Shown: in pieces, positions 8,229 through 14,475 of the stretch
Numbering within the stretch: the stretch's first letter is position 1
Layout of the letters: each line of letters begins with the position of its first letter
Source of the DNA: Spirochaetia bacterium
GTDB taxonomy: Bacteria; Spirochaetota; Spirochaetia; B11-G9
Assembly: GCA_027859095.1 (NCBI GenBank)
Contig: JAQIBN010000087.1
Location: 1-48,966, forward strand
DNA: 48,966 bases
Reading direction: 5' to 3'
Notes under the pieces: generated by a model
What the model saw: the letters and a program-made list of their open reading frames with translations, nothing else
Told to the model about the DNA's origin: nothing
The model's database searches: none
Position numbers and translations under genes: made by a program

Positions 8229-9001
8229 TTTAGTGACTCCAGAACCTTCCGAAGCTGCCCACACATCCTTGTATAATCCCTGCTGTTTTTAAAGTCAGAT
8301 GAACCGGCTCCGGGATTTTCGAATATCAGAGCATCCTGTCCGGCCCTCTGAATTACAATAATCCGCTTTCCCAGAAACACGGCCTCTTCAAGATTATGTG
8401 TTACTGTTATTCTGGTTCGGGTACTTTCTTTATCCAGATCCAGGATAAGATTCTGCAGAGAGTCTCTTGTTTTTAAATCAAGAGAGGTAAAGGGCTCATC
8501 CATAAGGAGCAGATCGGGCTGGAGAACCATAGTTCTTGCAATGGCTGTTCTCTGTTTTTGGCCTCCGGAAATTTGTGAGGGATATTTATCCCGCAGATCA
8601 TTAATTGTTAATCTTTCAAGCCAGTATTCTACAGTTTCTGTTTCCTGTTGTTTATCAAATTTACTGCTTGTCGGAGAGTGTTTACCATCCGGGCCATAGT
8701 ACTTTCTAATTCTAAATCCCAGTCTTATGTTTTTCTCTACTGTTTCCCAGGGAAGGAGACCATGATCCTGCATTATAAAACCTGTTTCCGGTCGGGACCT
8801 GTTTATCTGACTCCCTGCTATTAGAAGACTTCCTTTTTTAGCTTTGAGTAGTCCTGAAAGCATGTATAGGAGGGTTGTTTTCCCGGAACCTGATAATCCT
8901 AGAACTGACCAGGATTCACCATTTTTTACATTCCAGTTAAAACCTGAAAATACAGAGATATTATCGGGGTAGGAAAATTGGAGATTCTGAATTTTAATCA
9001 T
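8225..9001 (-). CDS. ABC transporter ATP-binding protein
   Basis: 258 aa with a Walker A GLSGSGKTTL (about residues 35-44), Q-loop FIMQDHGLLPWETV, signature QISGGQKQRTAIARTM, Walker B LLLMDEPFTSLD and an H-loop VTHNLEEAVFLG. This is the SsuB/TauB class of importer ATPase. An insert of about 20 hydrophilic residues (YGPDGKHSPTSSKFDKQQ) between the Q-loop and the signature is longer than usual. The start overlaps the stop of the binding protein by 8 bases, and its own stop overlaps the permease start. It powers the importer described in the neighbouring entries. Confidence 0.93.
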   Translation of the reverse strand: MIKIQNLQFSYPDNISVFSGFNWNVKNGESWSVLGLSGSGKTTLLYMLSGLLKAKKGSLLIAGSQINRSRPETGFIMQDHGLLPWETVEKNIRLGFRIRKYYGPDGKHSPTSSKFDKQQETETVEYWLERLTINDLRDKYPSQISGGQKQRTAIARTMVLQPDLLLMDEPFTSLDLKTRDSLQNLILDLDKESTRTRITVTHNLEEAVFLGKRIIVIQRAGQDALIFENPGAGSSDFKNSRDYTRMCGQLRKVLESLK

Positions 9002-9956
9002 TTGTACTTATAAAGATATCAGTAATACTGGACTCATACAACGGAGAGGTCTCAAGAAGTTTCTTTTCCTGAAGCCAGTTTATCACATCATTCCATTGGT
9101 TCTGATCCGGGATTTCTCCATAAGGGAACTCAGGTATTCTGAATGTATTTTCTATAATTTCAGGCACCCTGACTTTTTCGAGGAACAGTTTCCTAAATGT
9201 TTCAGGATTTGAATTAAGATCTTTTACTGCTTTGTTCCATGCTCTTATGAATCCTTTTACTGCATGTGAATTATTGTCAGTCAGGGCTGTAGTAAAGCTT
9301 AGAACACTTATTGAAAATTCCGGATGGGAGAGATCATCTGTTACAAGAATAGCACCTGCTGCTATTGCCGCCTCCCCAAGAGGATCGGGAAGTGTTGCTG
9401 CCGAAAGAGCTCCGCTCATTAGAAGTTGAAATCTTTCGGGGATAACAGGGACATTTTTTGTTTTTATAGAATCTGCCGGAACACCTTCAGCCTGAAGTAT
9501 TCTCATGGTTAGATATTCAATTACTGTATTTTTAGATACCGCAATAGGGATACCTGCCAGATCCAGAGGAGAAGATATTTTACTTCCAGGAGAGGCCAGG
9601 ATTCGAAAGTATGGGCTTCCTGTCATAGGTTTTCTAACTGTTATGACTGCCTTGAGTTGTATTTCATCTCTGTTAAAAAGAGCCAGAGTTGAAAGTTCGT
9701 TGAGCATACCGTCTATTTCACCGGACTGCATTAATCGATCTCTCTCGATTGGATTAGCTACTGATAGAGCTTTTACATCAAGATTTTCCTCCAGGAAATA
9801 CCCTTGCTCTTCAGCAATATATAGTGGGAGTGCATCAATAATAGGAAGGAATGCTACTGTAAGACTTGTTGTAGCAGGATTGGATTCTGAACTACCGGCT
9901 GCGAAAATATGAACTGAAAAATAGAATATTACAAAAATAAGTATCAATTTTTTCAT
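8994..9956 (-). CDS. Periplasmic substrate-binding protein of the importer (NMT1/THI5-like)
   Basis: 320 aa. A signal peptide (MKKLILIFVIFYFSVHIFAAG) is followed by SSES, and no lipobox Cys is present, so a soluble periplasmic protein is expected. The mature part reads LTVAFLPIIDALPLYIAEEQGYF, the opening of NMT1/SsuA-type binding proteins, then GEIDGMLNELSTLALF and later KNTVIEYLTMRILQAEG, the hinge region. It should capture a small organic substrate and pass it to the permease. It is the first gene of a five-gene operon ending in menG and menA. The signal-peptide style is common in spirochaetes. The ligand is unknown. Confidence 0.88.
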   Translation of the reverse strand: MKKLILIFVIFYFSVHIFAAGSSESNPATTSLTVAFLPIIDALPLYIAEEQGYFLEENLDVKALSVANPIERDRLMQSGEIDGMLNELSTLALFNRDEIQLKAVITVRKPMTGSPYFRILASPGSKISSPLDLAGIPIAVSKNTVIEYLTMRILQAEGVPADSIKTKNVPVIPERFQLLMSGALSAATLPDPLGEAAIAAGAILVTDDLSHPEFSISVLSFTTALTDNNSHAVKGFIRAWNKAVKDLNSNPETFRKLFLEKVRVPEIIENTFRIPEFPYGEIPDQNQWNDVINWLQEKKLLETSPLYESSITDIFISTND

Positions 9957-10003
9957 GTATAAATTCCTTATTGGATAATGTGAAAGTCAAAAACCTTACT
10001 ATT

Positions 10004-10033
10004 TTTGTACTCTACAATACTTTTATCTGTCAA
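10004..10033 (-). promoter_or_regulatory. Candidate promoter of the importer-menG-menA operon
   Basis: On the minus strand TTGACA (10033-10028) is followed after 18 bases by TACAAA (10009-10004). The leader to the ATG at 9956 contains AAGGAATTTATAC as ribosome site. The -35 is perfect and the -10 moderate, which fits an activated promoter. Confidence 0.5.
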
Positions 10034-10059
10034 GTAACCTCTGGTTTTAAATTATATAA

Positions 10060-10075
10060 TGTGAATATTTCACAA
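10060..10075. promoter_or_regulatory. Palindromic operator TGTGAATATTTCACA, CRP/FNR- or Rex-like
   Basis: Six-base arms TGTGAA/TTCACA around TAT, with one further base pair lost on one side. It resembles CRP sites (TGTGA..TCACA, one base shorter spacing) and Rex sites (TTGTGAA..TTCACAA, one base shorter). It lies about 27 bases upstream of the -35 of the importer promoter, a position suited to an activator. Which factor binds is not known. Confidence 0.45.
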
Positions 10076-10162
10076 TAAAAATAAAATAAGAAAATAGTAC
10101 AAAGTATCAGTTTATATAAAAAGAAAAAAGTTATAGATTAGGAAAATCAATATTATAAACAT

Positions 10163-10342
10163 ATATTGAACATTTTTCTTGACAATGGCGAATCCAGATC
10201 GAATTGCATTTGTGGAATTATTGTCCGAGGGCGAAAGGAGGGCCAAACAGTATTCTATGTCTTGAAGTATCCAAGGCTCTATGAAGCATGTCTCATTATT
10301 CGTGAGGTTGTTCACTTTAAATTCCTTTTTAATCACTTTTAA
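10163..10342 (+). pseudogene. ArsR-type regulator, C-terminal remnant
   Basis: An open frame without a credible start reads CGIIVRGRKEGQTVFYVLKYPRLYEACLIIREVV in pieces and ends TAA at 10340-10342. The pattern GxVxxRREGxxVxYxLxxPRLxE is the winged beta-hairpin and last helix of ArsR repressors. The N-terminal recognition helix is absent. It lies just upstream of an intact arsR gene, so it may be the relic of a duplicated or replaced regulator. The match is by eye and short. Confidence 0.4.
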
Positions 10343-10477
10343 CCAAATATTTCACTATTCCCACTGTAAAAGTGGCTTAAAAAAGTCTTTTATACTTTTA
10401 AAACCAGCCATCTTAAGAAACTATTATATTATTCCGTAAATCATCACTTTAAAATATATTTAATATTTTTATTTTAC

Positions 10478-10506
10478 TTGATTTATTTTGAAGTACAGTT
10501 TAATAT
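10478..10506 (+). promoter_or_regulatory. Candidate promoter of the arsR-sqr operon, giving a nearly leaderless mRNA
   Basis: TTGATT and TAATAT are separated by 17 bases. The -10 ends 8 bases before the ATG at 10515, so transcription would begin within a few bases of that start codon. The alternative TTG start at 10488 lies inside the promoter and no Shine-Dalgarno is present for either. Confidence 0.5.
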
Positions 10507-10514
10507 CTATTAAA

Positions 10515-10844
10515 ATGTTAACAAAAGATGTATTAAAGGCTAAATTCTCCGCAGACGATAACGCCTGTGGGGAATTAATGAAGGTTCTGGACTTGTTTTC
10601 CAGTAAAACACGTTTCCGAATATTGTGTATACTTAGAGAACAGGATTTTTGTGTAAGTGATATAGCAGAAATTGTTGAAGAGGGGAAAATATCCAATATC
10701 TCTCAACAACTTAAAATTTTGTCAATGTCAAAAATAATATCCAGATATAGAGTAGAAAAAAGAGTTTTTTATAAACTCGAAGATGAACGTATTAGGCGTA
10801 TTGTAGACTTTCTACATGGGCAATATATAGATTCTGACAACTAA
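10515..10844 (+). CDS. ArsR-family winged-helix regulator of the sulfide module
   Basis: About 109 aa from ATG 10515 (MLTKDVLKAKF); the track's TTG at 10488 would fall within the promoter. KVLDLFSSKTRFRILCIL and CVSDIAEIV followed by SNISQQLKIL form the helix-turn-helix, and YRVEKRVFYKLEDERI is the wing. Three cysteines occur (NACGEL, ILCIL, DFCVSD). In ArsR regulators of the SqrR/BigR group a cysteine pair senses persulfide, and the next gene is a sulfide:quinone oxidoreductase, so persulfide sensing is a reasonable inference. The cysteine positions do not let me assign that group with certainty. It is probably autoregulated. Confidence 0.85.
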   Translation: MLTKDVLKAKFSADDNACGELMKVLDLFSSKTRFRILCILREQDFCVSDIAEIVEEGKISNISQQLKILSMSKIISRYRVEKRVFYKLEDERIRRIVDFLHGQYIDSDN

Positions 10845-10855
10845 GGATGGGGTTA

Positions 10856-12088
10856 ATGAAAAGAATTGTTATTTTAGGTGCCGGAACTGGCGGCACAATG
10901 ATGGCTAATCATCTTGTAAAAAAAATTAATAAAAAAGAATGGTCCATAACAGTAATAGACCAGGAAACTAAACACTACTATCAGGCGGGGTATATTTTTA
11001 TTCCATTTGGTATGGAATCAAAAAGAACTCTTACAAAACAGATAAAACAGTTCCTCCCAAAGGGAATTGGGCACATGAATATTAGGGTTGACCTGATTAA
11101 ACCGGAAGAGAACAAATTGGTTCTTTCTGATGGTAAAGAACTGGACTATGATATCCTTATTACTGCTACAGGGTGCAGGATTGTACCTTCTGAAGTAGAG
11201 GGTATGGATGGAGAAGGGTGGATGCGTGATATTTTCGATTTTTATACAGTAGAAGGTGCTACTGCACTTGCTGAAAAACTGAAAACCTGGGAAGGCGGAA
11301 ATCTTGTGGTTCACACAGCAGAAATGCCTATAAAATGTCCTGTAGCTCCTCTAGAATTTACCTTTCTTTCAGATTGGTTTTTGACAAAAAATGGAAAAAG
11401 ATCTGCAACAAAGCTAATCTATGTAACTCCTCTTTCAGGAGCTTTCACCAAAGAGAAAACTTCAGAGATCCTTGGACATCTGTTGGAAAATAAAAATATT
11501 GAAATTGTTCCGGATTTTGCAGTTGAAAAAATTGATCCGGCAAATAGGATCATGCGTTCTTTCGATGGTATAGAGATTAAATATGATTTGCTTGTTACAA
11601 TTCCAACCAATATGGGAGATGAACTGTATGAAAAGTCCGGAATGGGAGATGAACTGAACTTTATTCCAACAGATAAACATACACTTCAGTCAAAAAAACA
11701 TGAAAATATATTTGTAATAGGTGATGCTTCTGATGTTCCAACTTCAAAAGCAGGTTCTGTTGCTCATGCCCAGGGAGAAGTTGTAACAAAAAATATACTA
11801 AGATATATCGCAGGAAAGGATCTTCTTCCAGATTTTGATGGTCATGCAAACTGCTTTATTGAATCAGGATATGGTAAGGGTTTTCTCATTGACTTTAATT
11901 ATGATATTCCTCCTGCAGAAGGAACATTTCCTGTTCCGGGACTGGGACCATTTTCTCTGCTTAAAGAGACTAGAATGAATCATTTGGGAAAACTTAGTGC
12001 TAAATGGATTTACTGGAACATTTTTCTAAAAGGGATAAAGATACCCTTTATAACATCTAAGTTAACCATGAAAGGGAAAAAATTTTAA
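10856..12088 (+). CDS. sqr: Sulfide:quinone oxidoreductase-like flavoprotein
   Basis: About 410 aa from ATG 10856, which has AAGGA eight bases upstream; the ATG at 10847 would lack one. MKRIVILGAGTGGTMMANHL is the FAD-binding N-terminus, and NIFVIGDASDVPTSKAGSVAHAQ is the second FAD motif. Three cysteines lie at TATGCR, MPIKCPVAP and HANCF, matching the spacing of the three redox-active cysteines in SQR. The enzyme would oxidise sulfide to a polysulfide or persulfide and pass electrons to menaquinone at the inner membrane. The C-terminal amphipathic stretch (WIYWNIFLKGIKIPFI) is suited to membrane contact. TusE/DsrC and DsrE2 homologues follow at once and are likely acceptors of the sulfane sulfur. 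Confidence 0.88.
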   Translation: MKRIVILGAGTGGTMMANHLVKKINKKEWSITVIDQETKHYYQAGYIFIPFGMESKRTLTKQIKQFLPKGIGHMNIRVDLIKPEENKLVLSDGKELDYDILITATGCRIVPSEVEGMDGEGWMRDIFDFYTVEGATALAEKLKTWEGGNLVVHTAEMPIKCPVAPLEFTFLSDWFLTKNGKRSATKLIYVTPLSGAFTKEKTSEILGHLLENKNIEIVPDFAVEKIDPANRIMRSFDGIEIKYDLLVTIPTNMGDELYEKSGMGDELNFIPTDKHTLQSKKHENIFVIGDASDVPTSKAGSVAHAQGEVVTKNILRYIAGKDLLPDFDGHANCFIESGYGKGFLIDFNYDIPPAEGTFPVPGLGPFSLLKETRMNHLGKLSAKWIYWNIFLKGIKIPFITSKLTMKGKKF

Positions 12089-12107
12089 ATTATAAGGAGA
12101 TATATTT

Positions 12108-12425
12108 ATGGGACAAAAAGAAATTGCTGGTAAAACAGTATCAGTAAATGAAGAAGGGTATTTGACCATCCACGAAGAATGGAATAAAGAAATAGCTGCT
12201 GCAATAGCAGTTGAAGAAGGAATAGGAGAACTTAAAGAAGGACATTGGAAGGTTATTGAGTTCCTTCAGAAAGAATTTAAAGAAAATGGTACCGTACCTT
12301 CTCTTAGGCGTGTAACAAAAGCCGGAGGTGTTCCTACAAAAGATTTATATGCTTTTTTCCCAGGTGGACCTTTAAAAAAATCATCAAAAATTGCTGGTTT
12401 ATTGAAACCTGCCAGCTGTGTATAG
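12108..12425 (+). CDS. TusE/DsrC-family sulfur carrier with a single C-terminal cysteine
   Basis: 105 aa. It carries HWKVIEFLQKEFKENG and PSLRRVTKAGGVP, the core of the TusE/DsrC/DsvC fold, and ends GLLKPASCV. The penultimate Cys is the sulfur-carrying residue. DsrC proteins that serve dissimilatory sulfite reductase have a second Cys about ten residues earlier; here that place reads KKSSKIAGL, with Ser. By this rule it is of the TusE kind, a persulfide relay that cannot form the intramolecular trisulfide. No sulfite reductase genes are in the window. AAGGAGATATATTT ATG gives a clear start. It probably takes sulfur from SQR or from the neighbouring DsrE2-like protein. Confidence 0.88.
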   Translation: MGQKEIAGKTVSVNEEGYLTIHEEWNKEIAAAIAVEEGIGELKEGHWKVIEFLQKEFKENGTVPSLRRVTKAGGVPTKDLYAFFPGGPLKKSSKIAGLLKPASCV

Positions 12426-12434
12426 GAGTTAATT

Positions 12435-12911
12435 ATGGCAGAAACTAAAGACGCTATCAAAAAAATATCCCTAGTATGTTCAAAGGGATCCCTGGATGGG
12501 ATTTACCCTGCACTGATAATGGCAAATGGAGCCAGAATGGAAGGTATTGAAGTTTCCATTTTCTTCACTTTTTTTGGAATGGATGCAATTACTAAAAAGA
12601 AAATGAATAAAATAAAAATTGCTACAGTTGGAAATCCAGGTATGGGTATGCCTACATGGCTGGGAGCAATTCCTGGAATGTCTGCAATGGCGACATGGAT
12701 GATGGGTAAAACTATGGATAAGCTGGATATTCCTCCAATTCCTGAGTTTATTGAGATGATTCATGATGCAGGTGGAAAATTGTATGCATGTAAAGCAACT
12801 GTGGATATGTTTGGATTAACTATGGATGATTTTTGTCCTCAGGTTGAAAAGGTTCTTACGGTTGGTGATTTTTATGAACTTTCTGCAGGTGCGGAGATTA
12901 TTTTTACATAG
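12435..12911 (+). CDS. DsrE/DsrF-like family protein (DsrE2 type)
   Basis: 158 aa. KISLVCSKGSLDGIYPALIMANGA is the N-terminal Rossmann-like strand and helix of the DsrE fold. GKLYACKATVDMFGLTMDDF contains the conserved cysteine of DsrE2-type carriers. A Met/Gly-rich hydrophobic middle (NPGMGMPTWLGAIPGMSAMATWMM) is typical of DsrE2 and may associate with the membrane. In sulfur oxidisers DsrE2 transfers sulfane sulfur with TusA and DsrC-like partners. It begins 9 bases after the TusE-like gene with AGGAG, and a strong hairpin follows. It completes a four-gene sulfide-handling operon. Confidence 0.87.
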   Translation: MAETKDAIKKISLVCSKGSLDGIYPALIMANGARMEGIEVSIFFTFFGMDAITKKKMNKIKIATVGNPGMGMPTWLGAIPGMSAMATWMMGKTMDKLDIPPIPEFIEMIHDAGGKLYACKATVDMFGLTMDDFCPQVEKVLTVGDFYELSAGAEIIFT

Positions 12912-12932
12912 ATATAAATATTGAATTTGAAC

Positions 12933-12972
12933 GTAGAGACGTAGCGTTCTATATAGCACGCTACGTCTCTAC
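12933..12972. terminator. 15-bp perfect hairpin between convergent operons (terminator or REP-like repeat)
   Basis: GTAGAGACGTAGCGT pairs exactly with ACGCTACGTCTCTAC across a 10-base loop. No long T run follows on either strand, so it could be a bidirectional terminator or a palindromic interspersed repeat of the 'GTAGAGACG...CGTCTCTAC' kind seen in several phyla. It separates the sulfide operon from the end of the Nqr-Nuo operon. Confidence 0.65.
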
Positions 12973-13001
12973 AAACCATAACGGTTGGATCCCTGTAAAA
13001 A

Positions 13002-13865
13002 TTAATCCAAATTTAAATAATCACAAAGTTTAAACAGACTTTTAACAGAGGTTTTTTCTTCAAAACTATTTAAACTATTTTTAGCTTTACTGATTCTGGA
13101 CTTACCTTCGGATGCAATATCGGTCATTTTTGAATAAACTGCATCTTCATCCGCAATATCATCTGCCAATTGGAAAGCATAACCGAAACTAAGGCCAAAG
13201 CTGGCAAAAGAATTTATTTCCTTTTCTGAACCTCCGGCTATTATTGCACCGCTTCTGCAGCTGGCTTCCATAAGCAGTGCTGTCTTTTTTTCAAGAATAA
13301 TAAGGTACTCACTAAAATCAGCATCTTTACTTAAAGAAATAAGTTTTTGCTGAAAGACTTCACCAAAACACATGGCCTGAGTAAGATTACTGAATAGTGA
13401 GAGTAATTGATTTTTTATTTCCCAGTCATCAAGTGGAAGATTAAGGACAATAGAAAAAAACTGAGCAAATAGAATATCTCCAACAAGGACTGCAATTTTG
13501 GAACCATATTCTGCATTAAGAGAATGCTGAGTACGCCTACTATCTGCTTCATCAATGATATCATCGTGGATTAAAGATGCAGTATGGAGAAGTTCTACAC
13601 CTGCTGCTAATTGAATGAGAGCTTCTTTTCTTTCCTGGTATACTTTGTCTGAAGAAGATACTGATTTTGCACTTAATAAAAAAAGAGCTGGTCTAAGCAT
13701 TTTCCCAGGGATATTAAACACATGCTGTAGTACTTTAGTTACGTAGCCTTCACTCCAGGATTCCCCTGTATGTTTTGACAAAATTCCTGCAATTTGCTGG
13801 CCAAGCTCCTTTTCTACAAGCTTATGTTCTAAAGCTATTGGTTCCAGAATAGATTTTAATTTCAC
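13002..13865 (-). CDS. Polyprenyl diphosphate synthase
   Basis: 287 aa of the trans-isoprenyl diphosphate synthase family. PGKMLRPALFLLSA stands in the place of the usual GGKRLRP. IHDDIIDEADSRR is the first Asp-rich motif (about residues 100-112) and FQLADDIADEDAV the second. It makes the linear prenyl chain, most likely for the menaquinone side chain used by MenA elsewhere in this window. It begins 1 base after the stop of the HoxU-like gene and so belongs to the end of the Nqr-Nuo operon, coupling quinone supply to the pumps. The C-terminus (KSLFKLCDYLNLD) is a little short for the family. Chain length cannot be told from this sequence. Confidence 0.9.
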   Translation of the reverse strand: MKLKSILEPIALEHKLVEKELGQQIAGILSKHTGESWSEGYVTKVLQHVFNIPGKMLRPALFLLSAKSVSSSDKVYQERKEALIQLAAGVELLHTASLIHDDIIDEADSRRTQHSLNAEYGSKIAVLVGDILFAQFFSIVLNLPLDDWEIKNQLLSLFSNLTQAMCFGEVFQQKLISLSKDADFSEYLIILEKKTALLMEASCRSGAIIAGGSEKEINSFASFGLSFGYAFQLADDIADEDAVYSKMTDIASEGKSRISKAKNSLNSFEEKTSVKSLFKLCDYLNLD

Positions 13866-13866
13866 C

Positions 13867-14475
13867 TTATACCACTTCTTCTATAGTTATTGTATTTGTG
13901 GGACAAACGTAAGCACATGAGCCACAACCTATACATGTTTCTGCATATTTCTCAAATGGAGTTTTAACTGTTCTTTCCATACCCCTGGCAGAGAAACTTA
14001 TGGCATCTCTCATTGGTATTTCAGCACATGCTCTTACACATAATCCACATAGAATACAGTTAGTATCGACAATTGAGGGAGCATCATTAAACAGATACTT
14101 TTCAGCCGGTGTTTGTTCTTCACTATCCTCTGGCAGTCCAATCTCTTTAGCCAGGACTCTTAATTCACTAGCTTTAGGGCTTCTTGATATTAACATAGAC
14201 AGAATAAATCGTCTGGCCTGAATTACTTTGGAACTGTGAGTTTCAATAATCTGGCCTTCTCCAATTTTAGCTGTACAGGCAGGCATAAGTTTCTTCATAT
14301 CAGGGTTTCTTGTTGTTGCAACATCTACAAGACAGAGTCTGCAACCTCCAAAAGGTGTCAGATGTTCGTTATTACAGAGAGTGGGAATTTTAATTCCCTG
14401 TTTTGAAGCCGACTCCAAAATTGTCGTTTCATTTCCCTTTTCTATTATTTTTCCATTAAGTGTATATTTGATCAT
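13867..14475 (-). CDS. HoxU/HydA-N-like iron-sulfur protein without a hydrogenase domain
   Basis: 202 aa. A plant-type 2Fe-2S domain (LCNNEHLTPFGGCRLCLVDV with PACTAKI) is followed by two 4Fe-4S motifs, CILCGLCVRAC and CIGCGSCAYVC. The order resembles the N-terminus of NuoG, HoxU and [FeFe] hydrogenases. The His-Cys 4Fe-4S site that usually lies between them (HxxxCxxC) is missing; that place reads HSSKVIQARRFILSM. No H-cluster domain follows. It overlaps the NuoF-like gene by 4 bases and would carry electrons between that flavoprotein and another partner, possibly ferredoxin or the membrane complex encoded upstream. Confidence 0.85.
   Translation of the reverse strand: MIKYTLNGKIIEKGNETTILESASKQGIKIPTLCNNEHLTPFGGCRLCLVDVATTRNPDMKKLMPACTAKIGEGQIIETHSSKVIQARRFILSMLISRSPKASELRVLAKEIGLPEDSEEQTPAEKYLFNDAPSIVDTNCILCGLCVRACAEIPMRDAISFSARGMERTVKTPFEKYAETCIGCGSCAYVCPTNTITIEEVV

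Noticed and set aside
10112-10336. 74-aa minus-strand ORF before the sulfide operon
   Set aside because: There is no ribosome site or family resemblance; the opposite strand carries the ArsR-like remnant instead.
12108-12911. A dissimilatory sulfite reductase (Dsr) system
   Set aside because: No dsrAB is present, and the DsrC-like protein lacks the second cysteine required for that role.
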